Assembly: GCF_037975245.1 (NCBI RefSeq)
Contig: NC_092577.1
Location: forward strand, 17,436,013-17,500,012
Source of the DNA: Apostichopus japonicus
Taxonomy: Eukaryota; Echinodermata; Holothuroidea; Aspidochirotida; Stichopodidae
Direction: 5' to 3'
Length of the DNA stretch: 64,000 bases
Shown here: positions 53,103 to 64,000 of the stretch, one piece after another
Numbering within the stretch: position 1 is the first letter of the stretch
How the letters are laid out: every line of letters begins with the position of its first letter
The notes under the pieces: generated by a model
Database searches by the model: none
The model's input: the letters and a program-made list of their open reading frames with translations, nothing else
Told to the model about the DNA's origin: nothing
Program-made: the position numbers and the translations under genes

Positions 53103-53169
53103 TTACTTTCATAATTGATAACACGACGATGATGAGAAATTGAAATGGCCTACATTGACCTCTTGTTAT

Positions 53170-53289
53170 GTCTACGGCCACATCACGTTGACTATACCGG
53201 TTCTCGTCCGATCACCGAAGTCAAGCAACGTAGAGCGCAGTCAGTACTTGGATGGGTGACCGCCTGGGAATACTGGGTGCCGTAGGCTT
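53170..53289 (+). rRNA. 5S rRNA (class A)
   Basis: Short spacer upstream. Confidence 0.95.
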
Positions 53290-53356
53290 TTATTTTCATA
53301 ATTGATAACACGACGATGATGAGAAATTGAAATGGCCTACATTGACCTCTTTTTAT

Positions 53357-53476
53357 GTCTACGGCCACATCACGATGACTATACCGGTTCTCGTCCGATC
53401 ACCGAAGTCAAGCAACGTAGAGCGCAGTCAGTACTTGGATGGGTGACCGCCTGGGAATACTGGGTGCCGCAGGCTT
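53357..53476 (+). rRNA. 5S rRNA (class B)
   Basis: T19A with a short spacer upstream. Confidence 0.93.
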
Positions 53477-53758
53477 TTATTTTCATAATTGATAACACTA
53501 TGTTGCCACGACGATGAGAAATTGAAATGGCCTTCATTGTCTTTCCACAAGGAAAGTGTCTTGCCACGAGGAAAGCGATTTGAAAATCGAATATATTAAT
53601 AAATAACTCGTTTGTTTTTATATATTAGAATTTTCTACATATAGATGTAAAATATAGATTAACATAATATATATTAAATCCATTCATGTATAATATATAT
53701 ATTAAATCCACTAATCATAACCTACCAGACAACTAGCCTACATTTCGCCTCTTGGAAT

Positions 53759-53878
53759 GTCTACGGCCACATCACGATGACTATACCGGTTCTCGTCCGA
53801 TCACCGAAGTCAAGCAACGTAGAGCGCAGTCAGTACTTGGATGGGTGACCGCCTGGGAATACTGGGTGCCGTAGGCTT
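53759..53878 (+). rRNA. 5S rRNA (class A)
   Basis: T19A; long spacer upstream. Confidence 0.95.
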
Positions 53879-53945
53879 TTATTTTCATAATTGATAACAC
53901 GACGATGATGAGAAATTGAAATGGTCTACATTGACCTCTTGTTAT

Positions 53946-54065
53946 GTCTACGGCCACATCACGTTGACTATACCGGTTCTCGTCCGATCACCGATGTCAA
54001 GCAACGTAGAGCGCAGTCAGTACTTGGATGGGTGACCGCCTGGGAATACTGGGTGCCGTAGGCTT
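53946..54065 (+). rRNA. 5S rRNA (class A)
   Basis: A50T; short spacer upstream. Confidence 0.95.
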
Positions 54066-54132
54066 TTATTTTCATAATTGATAACACGACGATGATGAGA
54101 AATTGAAATGGCCTACATTGACCTCTTTTTAT

Positions 54133-54252
54133 GTCTACGGCCACATCACGTTGACTATACCGGTTCTCGTCCGATCACCGAAGTCAAGCAACGTAGAGCG
54201 CAGTCAGTACTTGGATGGGTGACCGCCTGGGAATACTGGGTGCCGCAGGCTT
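54133..54252 (+). rRNA. 5S rRNA (class B)
   Basis: Short spacer upstream. Confidence 0.93.
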
Positions 54253-54532
54253 TTATTTTCATAATTGATAACACTATGTTGCCACGACGATGAGAAATTG
54301 AAATGGCCTTCATTGTCTTTCCACAAGGAAAGTGTCTTGCCACGAGGAAAGCGATTTGAAAATCGAATATATTAATAAATAACTCGTTTGTTTTTATATA
54401 TTAGAATTGTCTACATATATATGTAAAATACAGATTGACATAATATATATTAAATCCATTCATGTATAATATATATTAAATCCACTGATCATAACCTACC
54501 AGACAACTAGCCTACATTTCGCCTCTTGGAAT

Positions 54533-54652
54533 GTCTACGGCCACATCACGATGACTATACCGGTTCTCGTCCGATCACCGAAGTCAAGCAACGTAGAGCG
54601 CAGTCAGTACTTGGATGGGTGACCGCCTGGGAATACTGGGTGCCGTAGGCTT
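54533..54652 (+). rRNA. 5S rRNA (class A)
   Basis: T19A; long spacer upstream (400-bp unit). Confidence 0.95.
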
Positions 54653-54719
54653 TTATTTTCATAATTGATAACACGACGATGATGAGAAATTGAAATGGTC
54701 TACATTGACCTCTTGTTAT

Positions 54720-54841
54720 GTCTACGGCCACATCACGTTGACTATACCGGTTCTCGTCCGATCACCGAAGTCAAGCAACGTAGAGCGCAGTCAGTACTTG
54801 GATGGGTGACCGCCTGGGGGAATACTGGGTGCCGCAGGCTT
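54720..54841 (+). rRNA. 5S rRNA (class C)
   Basis: GGTCTACATTG-type short spacer without A50T, as at 29532. Confidence 0.88.
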
Positions 54842-54916
54842 TTATTTTCATAATTGATAACACTATGTTGCCACGACGATGAGAAATTGAAATGGCCTAC
54901 ATTGACCTCTTGTTAT

Positions 54917-55036
54917 GTCTACGGCCACATCACGTTGACTATACCGGTTCTCGTCCGATCACCGAAGTCAAGCAACGTAGAGCGCAGTCAGTACTTGGAT
55001 GGGTGACCGCCTGGGAATACTGGGTGCCGTAGGCTT
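54917..55036 (+). rRNA. 5S rRNA (class A)
   Basis: Short spacer upstream; TTTTACTTTC terminator variant. Confidence 0.95.
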
Positions 55037-55103
55037 TTACTTTCATAATTGATAACACGACGATGATGAGAAATTGAAATGGCCTACATTGACCTCTTGT
55101 TAT

Positions 55104-55223
55104 GTCTACGGCCACATCACGTTGACTATACCGGTTCTCGTCCGATCACCGAAGTCAAGCAACGTAGAGCGCAGTCAGTACTTGGATGGGTGACCGCCTG
55201 GGAATACTGGGTGCCGTAGGCTT
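55104..55223 (+). rRNA. 5S rRNA (class A)
   Basis: Short spacer upstream. Confidence 0.95.
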
Positions 55224-55290
55224 TTATTTTCATAATTGATAACACGACGATGATGAGAAATTGAAATGGCCTACATTGACCTCTTTTTAT

Positions 55291-55410
55291 GTCTACGGCC
55301 ACATCACGATGACTATACCGGTTCTCGTCCGATCACCGAAGTCAAGCAACGTAGAGCGCAGTCAGTACTTGGATGGGTGACCGCCTGGGAATACTGGGTG
55401 CCGCAGGCTT
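55291..55410 (+). rRNA. 5S rRNA (class B)
   Basis: T19A with a short spacer upstream. Confidence 0.93.
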
Positions 55411-55690
55411 TTATTTTCATAATTGATAACACTATGTTGCCACGACGATGAGAAATTGAAATGGCCTTCATTGTCTTTCCACAAGGAAAGTGTCTTGCCA
55501 CGAGGAAAGCGATTTGAAAATCGAATATATTAATAAATAACTCGTTTGTTTTTATATATTAGAATTGTCTACATATATATGTAAAATACAGATTGACATA
55601 ATATATATTAAATCCATTCATGTATAATATATATTAAATCCACTGATCATAACCTACCAGACAACTAGCCTACATTTCGCCTCTTGGAAT

Positions 55691-55810
55691 GTCTACGGCC
55701 ACATCACGATGACTATACCGGTTCTCGTCCGATCACCGAAGTCAAGCAACGTAGAGCGCAGTCAGTACTTGGATGGGTGACCGCCTGGGAATACTGGGTG
55801 CCGTAGGCTT
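55691..55810 (+). rRNA. 5S rRNA (class A)
   Basis: T19A; long spacer upstream (400-bp unit). Confidence 0.95.
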
Positions 55811-55877
55811 TTATTTTCATAATTGATAACACGACGATGATGAGAAATTGAAATGGTCTACATTGACCTCTTGTTAT

Positions 55878-55997
55878 GTCTACGGCCACATCACGTTGAC
55901 TATACCGGTTCTCGTCCGATCACCGATGTCAAGCAACGTAGAGCGCTGTCAGTACTTGGATGGGTGACCGCCTGGGAATACTGGGTGCCGTAGGCTT
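55878..55997 (+). rRNA. 5S rRNA (class A)
   Basis: A50T and A70T; short spacer upstream. Confidence 0.94.
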
Positions 55998-56064
55998 TTA
56001 TTTTCATAATTGATAACACGACGATGATGAGAAATTGAAATGGCCTACATTGACCTCTTTTTAT

Positions 56065-56184
56065 GTCTACGGCCACATCACGTTGACTATACCGGTTCTC
56101 GTCCGATCACCGAAGTCAAGCAACGTAGAGCGCAGTCAGTACTTGGATGGGTGACCGCCTGGGAATACTGGGTGCCGCAGGCTT
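56065..56184 (+). rRNA. 5S rRNA (class B)
   Basis: Short spacer upstream. Confidence 0.93.
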
Positions 56185-56466
56185 TTATTTTCATAATTGA
56201 TAACACTATGTTGCCACGACGATGACAAATTGAAATGGCCTTCATTGTCTTTCCACAAGGAAAGTGTCTTGCCACGAGGAAAGCGATTTGAAAATCGAAT
56301 ATATTAATAAATAACTCGTTTGTTTTTATATATTCGAATTTTCTACATATAGATGTAAAATATAGATTAACATAATATATATTAAATCCATTCATGTATA
56401 ATATATATATTAAATCCACTAATCATAACCTACCAGACAACTAGCCTACATTTCGCCTCTTGGAAT

Positions 56467-56586
56467 GTCTACGGCCACATCACGATGACTATACCGGTTC
56501 TCGTCCGATCACCGAAGTCAAGCAACGTAGAGCGCAGTCAGTACTTGGATGGGTGACCGCCTGGGAATACTGGGTGCCGTAGGCTT
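56467..56586 (+). rRNA. 5S rRNA (class A)
   Basis: T19A; long spacer upstream. Confidence 0.95.
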
Positions 56587-56868
56587 TTATTTTCATAATT
56601 GATAACACTATGTTGCCACGACGATGAGAAATTGAAATGGCCTTCATTGTCTTTCCACAAGGAAAGTGTCTTGCCACGAGGAAAGCGATTTGAAAATCGA
56701 ATATATTAATAAATACCTCGTTTGTTTTTATATATTAGAATTTTCTAGATATATATGTAAAATATAGATTAACATAATATATATTAAATCCATTCATGTA
56801 TAATATATATATTAAATCCACTGATCATAACCTACCAGACAAGTAGCCTACATTTCACCTCTTGGAAT

Positions 56869-56988
56869 GTCTACGGCCATATCACGTTGACTATACCGGT
56901 TCTCGTCCGATCACCGAAGTCAAGCAACGTAGAGCGCAGTCAGTACTTGGATGGGTGACCGCCTGGGAATACTGGGTGCCGTAGGCTT
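56869..56988 (+). rRNA. 5S rRNA (class A)
   Basis: C12T; long spacer upstream. Confidence 0.95.
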
Positions 56989-57055
56989 TTATTTTCATAA
57001 TTGATAACACGACGATGATGAGAAATTGAAATGGTCTACATTGACCTCTTGTTAT

Positions 57056-57175
57056 GTCTACGGCCACATCACGTTGACTATACCGGTTCTCGTCCGATCA
57101 CCGATGTCAAGCAACGTAGAGCGCTGTCAGTACTTGGATGGGTGACCGCCTGGGAATACTGGGTGCCGTAGGCTT
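57056..57175 (+). rRNA. 5S rRNA (class A)
   Basis: A50T and A70T; short spacer upstream. Confidence 0.94.
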
Positions 57176-57242
57176 TTATTTTCATAATTGATAACACGAC
57201 GATGATGAGAAATTGAAATGGCCTACATTGACCTCTTTTTAT

Positions 57243-57364
57243 GTCTACGGCCACATCACGTTGACTATACCGGTTCTCGTCCGATCACCGAAGTCAAGCA
57301 ACGTAGAGCGCAGTCAGTACTTGGATGGGTGACCGCCTGGGGGAATACTGGGTGCCGCAGGCTT
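57243..57364 (+). rRNA. 5S rRNA (class C)
   Basis: Short spacer upstream; first of two adjacent class C genes. Confidence 0.88.
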
Positions 57365-57431
57365 TTATTTTCATAATTGATAACACGACGATGATGAGAA
57401 ATTGAAATGGCCTACATTGACCGGTTTTTAT

Positions 57432-57553
57432 GTCTACGGCCACATCACGTTGACTATACCGGTTCTCGTCCGATCACCGAAGTCAAGCAACGTAGAGCGC
57501 AGTCAGTACTTGGATGGGTGACCGCCTGGGGGAATACTGGGTGCCGCAGGCTT
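57432..57553 (+). rRNA. 5S rRNA (class C)
   Basis: Short spacer upstream; rare TTTCCACGAGG form in the following spacer. Confidence 0.88.
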
Positions 57554-57835
57554 TTATTTTCATAATTGATAACACTATGTTGCCACGACGATGAGAAATT
57601 GAAATGGCCTTCATTGTCTTTCCACGAGGAAAGTGTCTTGCCACGAGGAAAGCGATTTGAAAATCGAATATATTAATAAATAACTCGTTTGTTTTTATAT
57701 ATTAGAATTGTCTACATATATATGTAAAATACAGATTAACATAATATATATTAAATCCATTCATGTATAATATATATATTAAATCCACTAATCATAACCT
57801 ACCAGACAACTAGCCTACATTTCGCCTCTTGGAAT

Positions 57836-57955
57836 GTCTACGGCCACATCACGATGACTATACCGGTTCTCGTCCGATCACCGAAGTCAAGCAACGTAGA
57901 GCGCAGTCAGTACTTGGATGGGTGACCGCCTGGGAATACTGGGTGCCGTAGGCTT
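57836..57955 (+). rRNA. 5S rRNA (class A)
   Basis: T19A; long spacer upstream. Confidence 0.95.
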
Positions 57956-58022
57956 TTATTTTCATAATTGATAACACGACGATGATGAGAAATTGAAATG
58001 GTCTACATTGACCTCTTGTTAT

Positions 58023-58142
58023 GTCTACGGCCACATCACGTTGACTATACCGGTTCTCGTCCGATCACCGATGTCAAGCAACGTAGAGCGCAGTCAGTAC
58101 TTGGATGGGTGACCGCCTGGGAATACTGGGTGCCGTAGGCTT
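58023..58142 (+). rRNA. 5S rRNA (class A)
   Basis: A50T; short spacer upstream. Confidence 0.95.
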
Positions 58143-58209
58143 TTATTTTCATAATTGATAACACGACGATGATGAGAAATTGAAATGGCCTACATTGACC
58201 TCTTGTTAT

Positions 58210-58331
58210 GTCTACGGCCACATCACGTTGACTATACCGGTTCTCGTCCGATCACCGAAGTCAAGCAACGTAGAGCGCAGTCAGTACTTGGATGGGTGAC
58301 CGCCTGGGGGAATACTGGGTGCCGCAGGCTT
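58210..58331 (+). rRNA. 5S rRNA (class C)
   Basis: Short spacer upstream. Confidence 0.88.
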
Positions 58332-58613
58332 TTATTTTCATAATTGATAACACTATGTTGCCACGACGATGAGAAATTGAAATGGCCTTCATTGTCTTTC
58401 CACAAGGAAAGTGTCTTGCCACGAGGAAAGCGATTTGAAAATCGAATATATTAATAAATAACTCGTTTGTTTTTATATATTAGAATTTTCTACATATAGA
58501 TGTAAAATATAGATTAACATAATATATATTAAATCCATTCATGTATAATATATATATTAAATCCACTAATCATAACCTACCAGACAACTAGCCTACATTT
58601 CGCCTCTTGGAAT

Positions 58614-58733
58614 GTCTACGGCCACATCACGATGACTATACCGGTTCTCGTCCGATCACCGAAGTCAAGCAACGTAGAGCGCAGTCAGTACTTGGATGGG
58701 TGACCGCCTGGGAATACTGGGTGCCGTAGGCTT
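58614..58733 (+). rRNA. 5S rRNA (class A)
   Basis: T19A; long spacer upstream. Confidence 0.95.
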
Positions 58734-59015
58734 TTATTTTCATAATTGATAACACTATGTTGCCACGACGATGAGAAATTGAAATGGCCTTCATTGTCTT
58801 TCCACAAGGAAAGTGTCTTGCCACGAGGAAAGCGATTTGAAAATCGAATATATTAATAAATACCTCGTTTGTTTTTATATATTAGAATTTTCTAGATATA
58901 TATGTAAAATATAGATTAACATAATATATATTAAATCCATTCATGTATAATATATATATTAAATCCACTGATCATAACCTACCAGACAAGTAGCCTACAT
59001 TTCACCTCTTGGAAT

Positions 59016-59135
59016 GTCTACGGCCATATCACGTTGACTATACCGGTTCTCGTCCGATCACCGAAGTCAAGCAACGTAGAGCGCAGTCAGTACTTGGATG
59101 GGTGACCGCCTGGGAATACTGGGTGCCGCAGGCTT
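59016..59135 (+). rRNA. 5S rRNA (class B)
   Basis: C12T; long spacer upstream. Confidence 0.93.
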
Positions 59136-59417
59136 TTATTTTCATAATTGATAACACTATGTTGCCACGACGATGAGAAATTGAAATGGCCTTCATTGTC
59201 TTTCCACAAGGAAAGTGTCTTGCCACGAGGAAAGCGATTTGAAAATCGAATATATTAATAAATACCTCGTTTGTTTTTATATATTAGAATTTTCTAGATA
59301 TATATGTAAAATATAGATTAACATAATATATATTAAATCCATTCATGTATAATATATATATTAAATCCACTGATTATAACCTACCAGACAAGTAGCCTAC
59401 ATTTCACCTCTTGGAAT

Positions 59418-59539
59418 GTCTACGGCCATATCACGTTGACTATACCGGTTCTCGTCCGATCACCGAAGTCAAGCAACGTAGAGCGCAGTCAGTACTTGGA
59501 TGGGTGACCGCCTGGGGGAATACTGGGTGCCGCAGGCTT
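59418..59539 (+). rRNA. 5S rRNA (class C)
   Basis: C12T; long spacer upstream. Confidence 0.88.
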
Positions 59540-59614
59540 TTATTTTCATAATTGATAACACTATGTTGCCACGACGATGAGAAATTGAAATGGCCTACAT
59601 TGACCTCTTGTTAT

Positions 59615-59734
59615 GTCTACGGCCACATCACGTTGACTATACCGGTTCTCGTCCGATCACCGAAGTCAAGCAACGTAGAGCGCAGTCAGTACTTGGATGG
59701 GTGACCGCCTGGGAATACTGGGTGCCGTAGGCTT
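59615..59734 (+). rRNA. 5S rRNA (class A)
   Basis: Short spacer upstream; TTTTACTTTC terminator variant, unlike its counterpart at 34427. Confidence 0.95.
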
Positions 59735-59801
59735 TTACTTTCATAATTGATAACACGACGATGATGAGAAATTGAAATGGCCTACATTGACCTCTTGTTA
59801 T

Positions 59802-59921
59802 GTCTACGGCCACATCACGTTGACTATACCGGTTCTCGTCCGATCACCGAAGTCAAGCAACGTAGAGCGCAGTCAGTACTTGGATGGGTGACCGCCTGGG
59901 AATACTGGGTGCCGTAGGCTT
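59802..59921 (+). rRNA. 5S rRNA (class A)
   Basis: Short spacer upstream. Confidence 0.95.
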
Positions 59922-59988
59922 TTATTTTCATAATTGATAACACGACGATGATGAGAAATTGAAATGGCCTACATTGACCTCTTTTTAT

Positions 59989-60108
59989 GTCTACGGCCAC
60001 ATCACGATGACTATACCGGTTCTCGTCCGATCACCGAAGTCAAGCAACGTAGAGCGCAGTCAGTACTTGGATGGGTGACCGCCTGGGAATACTGGGTGCC
60101 GCAGGCTT
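59989..60108 (+). rRNA. 5S rRNA (class B)
   Basis: T19A with a short spacer upstream. Confidence 0.93.
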
Positions 60109-60390
60109 TTATTTTCATAATTGATAACACTATGTTGCCACGACGATGAGAAATTGAAATGGCCTTCATTGTCTTTCCACAAGGAAAGTGTCTTGCCACG
60201 AGGAAAGCGATTTGAAAATCGAATATATTAATAAATAACTCGTTTGTTTTTATATATTAGAATTGTCTACATATAGATGTAAAATATAGATTAACATAAT
60301 ATATATTAAATCCATTCATGTATAATATATATATTAAATCCACTAATCATAACCTACCAGACAACTAGCCTACATTTCGCCTCTTGGAAT

Positions 60391-60510
60391 GTCTACGGCC
60401 ACATCACGATGACTATACCGGTTCTCGTCCGATCACCGAAGTCAAGCAACGTAGAGCGCAGTCAGTACTTGGATGGGTGACCGCCTGGGAATACTGGGTG
60501 CCGTAGGCTT
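60391..60510 (+). rRNA. 5S rRNA (class A)
   Basis: T19A; long spacer upstream. Confidence 0.95.
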
Positions 60511-60577
60511 TTATTTTCATAATTGATAACACGACGATGATGAGAAATTGAAATGGTCTACATTGACCTCTTGTTAT

Positions 60578-60697
60578 GTCTACGGCCACATCACGTTGAC
60601 TATACCGGTTCTCGTCCGATCACCGATGTCAAGCAACGTAGAGCGCAGTCAGTACTTGGATGGGTGACCGCCTGGGAATACTGGGTGCCGTAGGCTT
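60578..60697 (+). rRNA. 5S rRNA (class A)
   Basis: A50T; short spacer upstream. Confidence 0.95.
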
Positions 60698-60764
60698 TTA
60701 TTTTCATAATTGATAACACGACGATGATGAGAAATTGAAATGGCCTACATTGACCTCTTTTTAT

Positions 60765-60884
60765 GTCTACGGCCACATCACGTTGACTATACCGGTTCTC
60801 GTCCGATCACCGATGTCAAGCAACGTAGAGCGCAGTCAGTACCTGGATGGGTGACCGCCTGGGAATACTGGGTGCCGCAGGCTT
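60765..60884 (+). rRNA. 5S rRNA (class B), A50T and T79C
   Basis: The only class B gene with A50T. T79C changes ACTTGG to ACCTGG at the start of the C-box, a normally conserved stretch. Confidence 0.9.
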
Positions 60885-61164
60885 TTATTTTCATAATTGA
60901 TAACACTATGTTGCCACGACGATGACAAATTGAAATGGCCTTCATTGTCTTTCCACAAGGAAAGTGTCTTGCCACGAGGAAAGCGATTTGAAAATGGAAT
61001 ATATTAATAAATAACTCGTTTGTTTTTATATATTAGAATTGTCTACATATATATGTAAAATACAGATTGACATAATATATATTAAATCCATTCATGTATA
61101 ATATATATTAAATCCACTGATCATAACCTACCAGACAACTAGCCTACATTTCGCCTCTTGGAAT

Positions 61165-61284
61165 GTCTACGGCCACATCACGATGACTATACCGGTTCTC
61201 GTCCGATCACCGAAGTCAAGCAACGTAGAGCGCAGTCAGTACTTGGATGGGTGACCGCCTGGGAATACTGGGTGCCGTAGGCTT
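61165..61284 (+). rRNA. 5S rRNA (class A)
   Basis: T19A; long spacer upstream (400-bp unit). Confidence 0.95.
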
Positions 61285-61351
61285 TTATTTTCATAATTGA
61301 TAACACGACGATGATGAGAAATTGAAATGGTCTACATTGACCTCTTGTTAT

Positions 61352-61471
61352 GTCTACGGCCACATCACGTTGACTATACCGGTTCTCGTCCGATCACCGA
61401 TGTCAAGCAACGTAGAGCGCTGTCAGTACTTGGATGGGTGACCGCCTGGGAATACTGGGTGCCGTAGGCTT
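61352..61471 (+). rRNA. 5S rRNA (class A)
   Basis: A50T and A70T; short spacer upstream. Confidence 0.94.
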
Positions 61472-61538
61472 TTATTTTCATAATTGATAACACGACGATG
61501 ATGAGAAATTGAAATGGCCTACATTGACCTCTTTTTAT

Positions 61539-61658
61539 GTCTACGGCCACATCACGTTGACTATACCGGTTCTCGTCCGATCACCGAAGTCAAGCAACGT
61601 AGAGCGCAGTCAGTACTTGGATGGGTGACCGCCTGGGAATACTGGGTGCCGCAGGCTT
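61539..61658 (+). rRNA. 5S rRNA (class B)
   Basis: Short spacer upstream; the last short unit in the window. Confidence 0.93.
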
Positions 61659-61940
61659 TTATTTTCATAATTGATAACACTATGTTGCCACGACGATGAG
61701 AAATTGAAATGGCCTTCATTGTCTTTCCACAAGGAAAGTGTCTTGCCACGAGGAAAGCGATTTGAAAATCGAATATATTAATAAATAACTCGTTTGTTTT
61801 TATATATTCGAATTTTCTACATATAGATGTAAAATATAGATTAACATAATATATATTAAATCCATTCATGTATAATATATATATTAAATCCACTAATCAT
61901 AACCTACCAGACAACTAGCCTACATTTCGCCTCTTGGAAT

Positions 61941-62060
61941 GTCTACGGCCACATCACGATGACTATACCGGTTCTCGTCCGATCACCGAAGTCAAGCAAC
62001 GTAGAGCGCAGTCAGTACTTGGATGGGTGACCGCCTGGGAATACTGGGTGCCGTAGGCTT
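61941..62060 (+). rRNA. 5S rRNA (class A)
   Basis: T19A; long spacer upstream. Confidence 0.95.
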
Positions 62061-62342
62061 TTATTTTCATAATTGATAACACTATGTTGCCACGACGATG
62101 AGAAATTGAAATGGCCTTCATTGTCTTTCCACAAGGAAAGTGTCTTGCCACGAGGAAAGCGATTTGAAAATCGAATATATTAATAAATACCTCGTTTGTT
62201 TTTATATATTAGAATTTTCTAGATATATATGTAAAATATAGATTAACATAATATATATTAAATCCATTCATGTATAATATATATATTAAATCCACTGATC
62301 ATAACCTACCAGACAAGTAGCCTACATTTCACCTCTTGGAAT

Positions 62343-62462
62343 GTCTACGGCCATATCACGTTGACTATACCGGTTCTCGTCCGATCACCGAAGTCAAGCA
62401 ACGTAGAGCGCAGTCAGTACTTGGATGGGTGACCGCCTGGGAATACTGGGTGCCGCAGGCTT
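62343..62462 (+). rRNA. 5S rRNA (class B)
   Basis: C12T; long spacer upstream. Confidence 0.93.
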
Positions 62463-62744
62463 TTATTTTCATAATTGATAACACTATGTTGCCACGACGA
62501 TGAGAAATTGAAATGGCCTTCATTGTCTTTCCACAAGGAAAGTGTCTTGCCACGAGGAAAGCGATTTGAAAATCGAATATATTAATAAATAACTCGTTTG
62601 TTTTTATATATTCGAATTTTCTACATATAGATGTAAAATATAGATTAACATAATATATATTAAATCCATTCATGTATAATATATATATTAAATCCACTAA
62701 TCATAACCTACCAGACAACTAGCCTACATTTCGCCTCTTGGAAT

Positions 62745-62864
62745 GTCTACGGCCACATCACGATGACTATACCGGTTCTCGTCCGATCACCGAAGTCAAG
62801 CAACGTAGAGCGCAGTCAGTACTTGGATGGGTGACCGCCTGGGAATACTGGGTGCCGTAGGCTT
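62745..62864 (+). rRNA. 5S rRNA (class A)
   Basis: T19A; long spacer upstream. Confidence 0.95.
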
Positions 62865-63146
62865 TTATTTTCATAATTGATAACACTATGTTGCCACGAC
62901 GATGAGAAATTGAAATGGCCTTCATTGTCTTTCCACAAGGAAAGTGTCTTGCCACGAGGAAAGCGATTTGAAAATCGAATATATTAATAAATACCTCGTT
63001 TGTTTTTATATATTAGAATTTTCTAGATATATATGTAAAATATAGATTAACATAATATATATTAAATCCATTCATGTATAATATATATATTAAATCCACT
63101 GATCATAACCTACCAGACAAGTAGCCTACATTTCACCTCTTGGAAT

Positions 63147-63266
63147 GTCTACGGCCATATCACGTTGACTATACCGGTTCTCGTCCGATCACCGAAGTCA
63201 AGCAACGTAGAGCGCAGTCAGTACTTGGATGGGTGACCGCCTGGGAATACTGGGTGCCGCAGGCTT
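63147..63266 (+). rRNA. 5S rRNA (class B)
   Basis: C12T; long spacer upstream. Confidence 0.93.
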
Positions 63267-63548
63267 TTATTTTCATAATTGATAACACTATGTTGCCACG
63301 ACGATGACAAATTGAAATGGCCTTCATTGTCTTTCCACAAGGAAAGTGTCTTGCCACGAGGAAAGCGATTTGAAAATCGAATATATTAATAAATAACTCG
63401 TTTGTTTTTATATATTCGAATTTTCTACATATAGATGTAAAATATAGATTAACATAATATATATTAAATCCATTCATGTATAATATATATATTAAATCCA
63501 CTAATCATAACCTACCAGACAACTAGCCTACATTTCGCCTCTTGGAAT

Positions 63549-63668
63549 GTCTACGGCCACATCACGATGACTATACCGGTTCTCGTCCGATCACCGAAGT
63601 CAAGCAACGTAGAGCGCAGTCAGTACTTGGATGGGTGACCGCCTGGGAATACTGGGTGCCGTAGGCTT
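63549..63668 (+). rRNA. 5S rRNA (class A)
   Basis: T19A; long spacer upstream. Confidence 0.95.
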
Positions 63669-63950
63669 TTATTTTCATAATTGATAACACTATGTTGCCA
63701 CGACGATGAGAAATTGAAATGGCCTTCATTGTCTTTCCACAAGGAAAGTGTCTTGCCACGAGGAAAGCGATTTGAAAATCGAATATATTAATAAATAACT
63801 CGTTTGTTTTTATATATTCGAATTTTCTACATATAGATGTAAAATATAGATTAACATAATATATATTAAATCCATTCATGTATAATATATATATTAAATC
63901 CACTAATCATAACCTACCAGACAACTAGCCTACATTTCGCCTCTTGGAAT

Positions 63951-64000
63951 GTCTACGGCCACATCACGATGACTATACCGGTTCTCGTCCGATCACCGAA
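63951..64000 (+). rRNA. 5S rRNA, 3' truncated by window edge
   Basis: Only gene positions 1-50 are present, with T19A after a long spacer; the class cannot be told. Confidence 0.93.

Larger units (their letters stand above)
45840..64000 (+). repeat. 5S rDNA tandem array, block 4
   Basis: This block has 64 complete genes and one truncated gene. Up to about 59,735 it repeats block 3 from 20,652 to 34,547 at an offset of 25,188 bp. From there to about 61,300 it instead follows the order seen from 24,066 (offset 35,549 bp). From 61941 on, only long units occur, alternating T19A class A with C12T class B until the last two genes. Confidence 0.95.

Noticed and set aside
1-64000. CRISPR-like array of regularly spaced repeats
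   Set aside because: The repeated unit is a 120-nt 5S rRNA gene with conserved spacers, not a short repeat with unique spacers.

Overview
This window is animal nuclear DNA. It is a tandem array of 5S ribosomal RNA genes, all on the + strand, interrupted by three intact copies of one non-LTR retrotransposon (LINE). I count 182 5S genes: 180 complete and one cut at each window edge. The rRNA sequence, the internal RNA polymerase III control region, the T-run terminators and the APE-type LINE with CCHC-knuckle ORF1 all indicate a metazoan. An invertebrate is the likelier guess, but the phylum cannot be fixed from this sequence. No other cellular gene was found.

Layout: 5S block 1 (1-6691), LINE copy 1 (6692-11288), 5S block 2 (11289-16055), LINE copy 2 (16056-20651), 5S block 3 (20652-41243), LINE copy 3 (41244-45839), 5S block 4 (45840-64000). 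Repeat units come in two sizes: short (187-197 bp, spacer about 67-77 bp) and long (400-404 bp, spacer about 282 bp). The long spacer holds about 206 bp of extra AT-rich DNA. The LINEs sit only in long spacers, always at the same point in an (AT)n tract and in the same direction as the 5S genes.

Key to the 5S entries. Positions are gene positions with G of GTCTACGG as 1. Class A is 120 nt and ends GCCGTAGGCTT, so helix I is fully paired. Class B is 120 nt with T114C, giving an A5-C114 mismatch in helix I. Class C is 122 nt with T114C plus two extra Gs in the G97-G99 run. Complete genes: 106 class A, 38 class B, 36 class C. Recurrent changes are C12T, T19A (breaks pair T19-A59 in helix II), A50T and A70T. 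T19A and C12T nearly always follow a long spacer, so gene and spacer variants travel together. 'Long' and 'short' refer to the spacer just upstream.

Each LINE has a 269-nt 5' UTR with GATACAG repeats, a 413-aa ORF1 protein with three CCHC zinc knuckles, an overlapping 979-aa ORF2 protein (AP-like endonuclease plus reverse transcriptase, no RNase H seen), and a 3' UTR with a hairpin and an (AAAT)5 tail. The three copies and their flanking 5S units are almost identical. This points to multiplication by large duplications within the array (offsets of about 9.36 kb and 25.19 kb) rather than three independent insertions.
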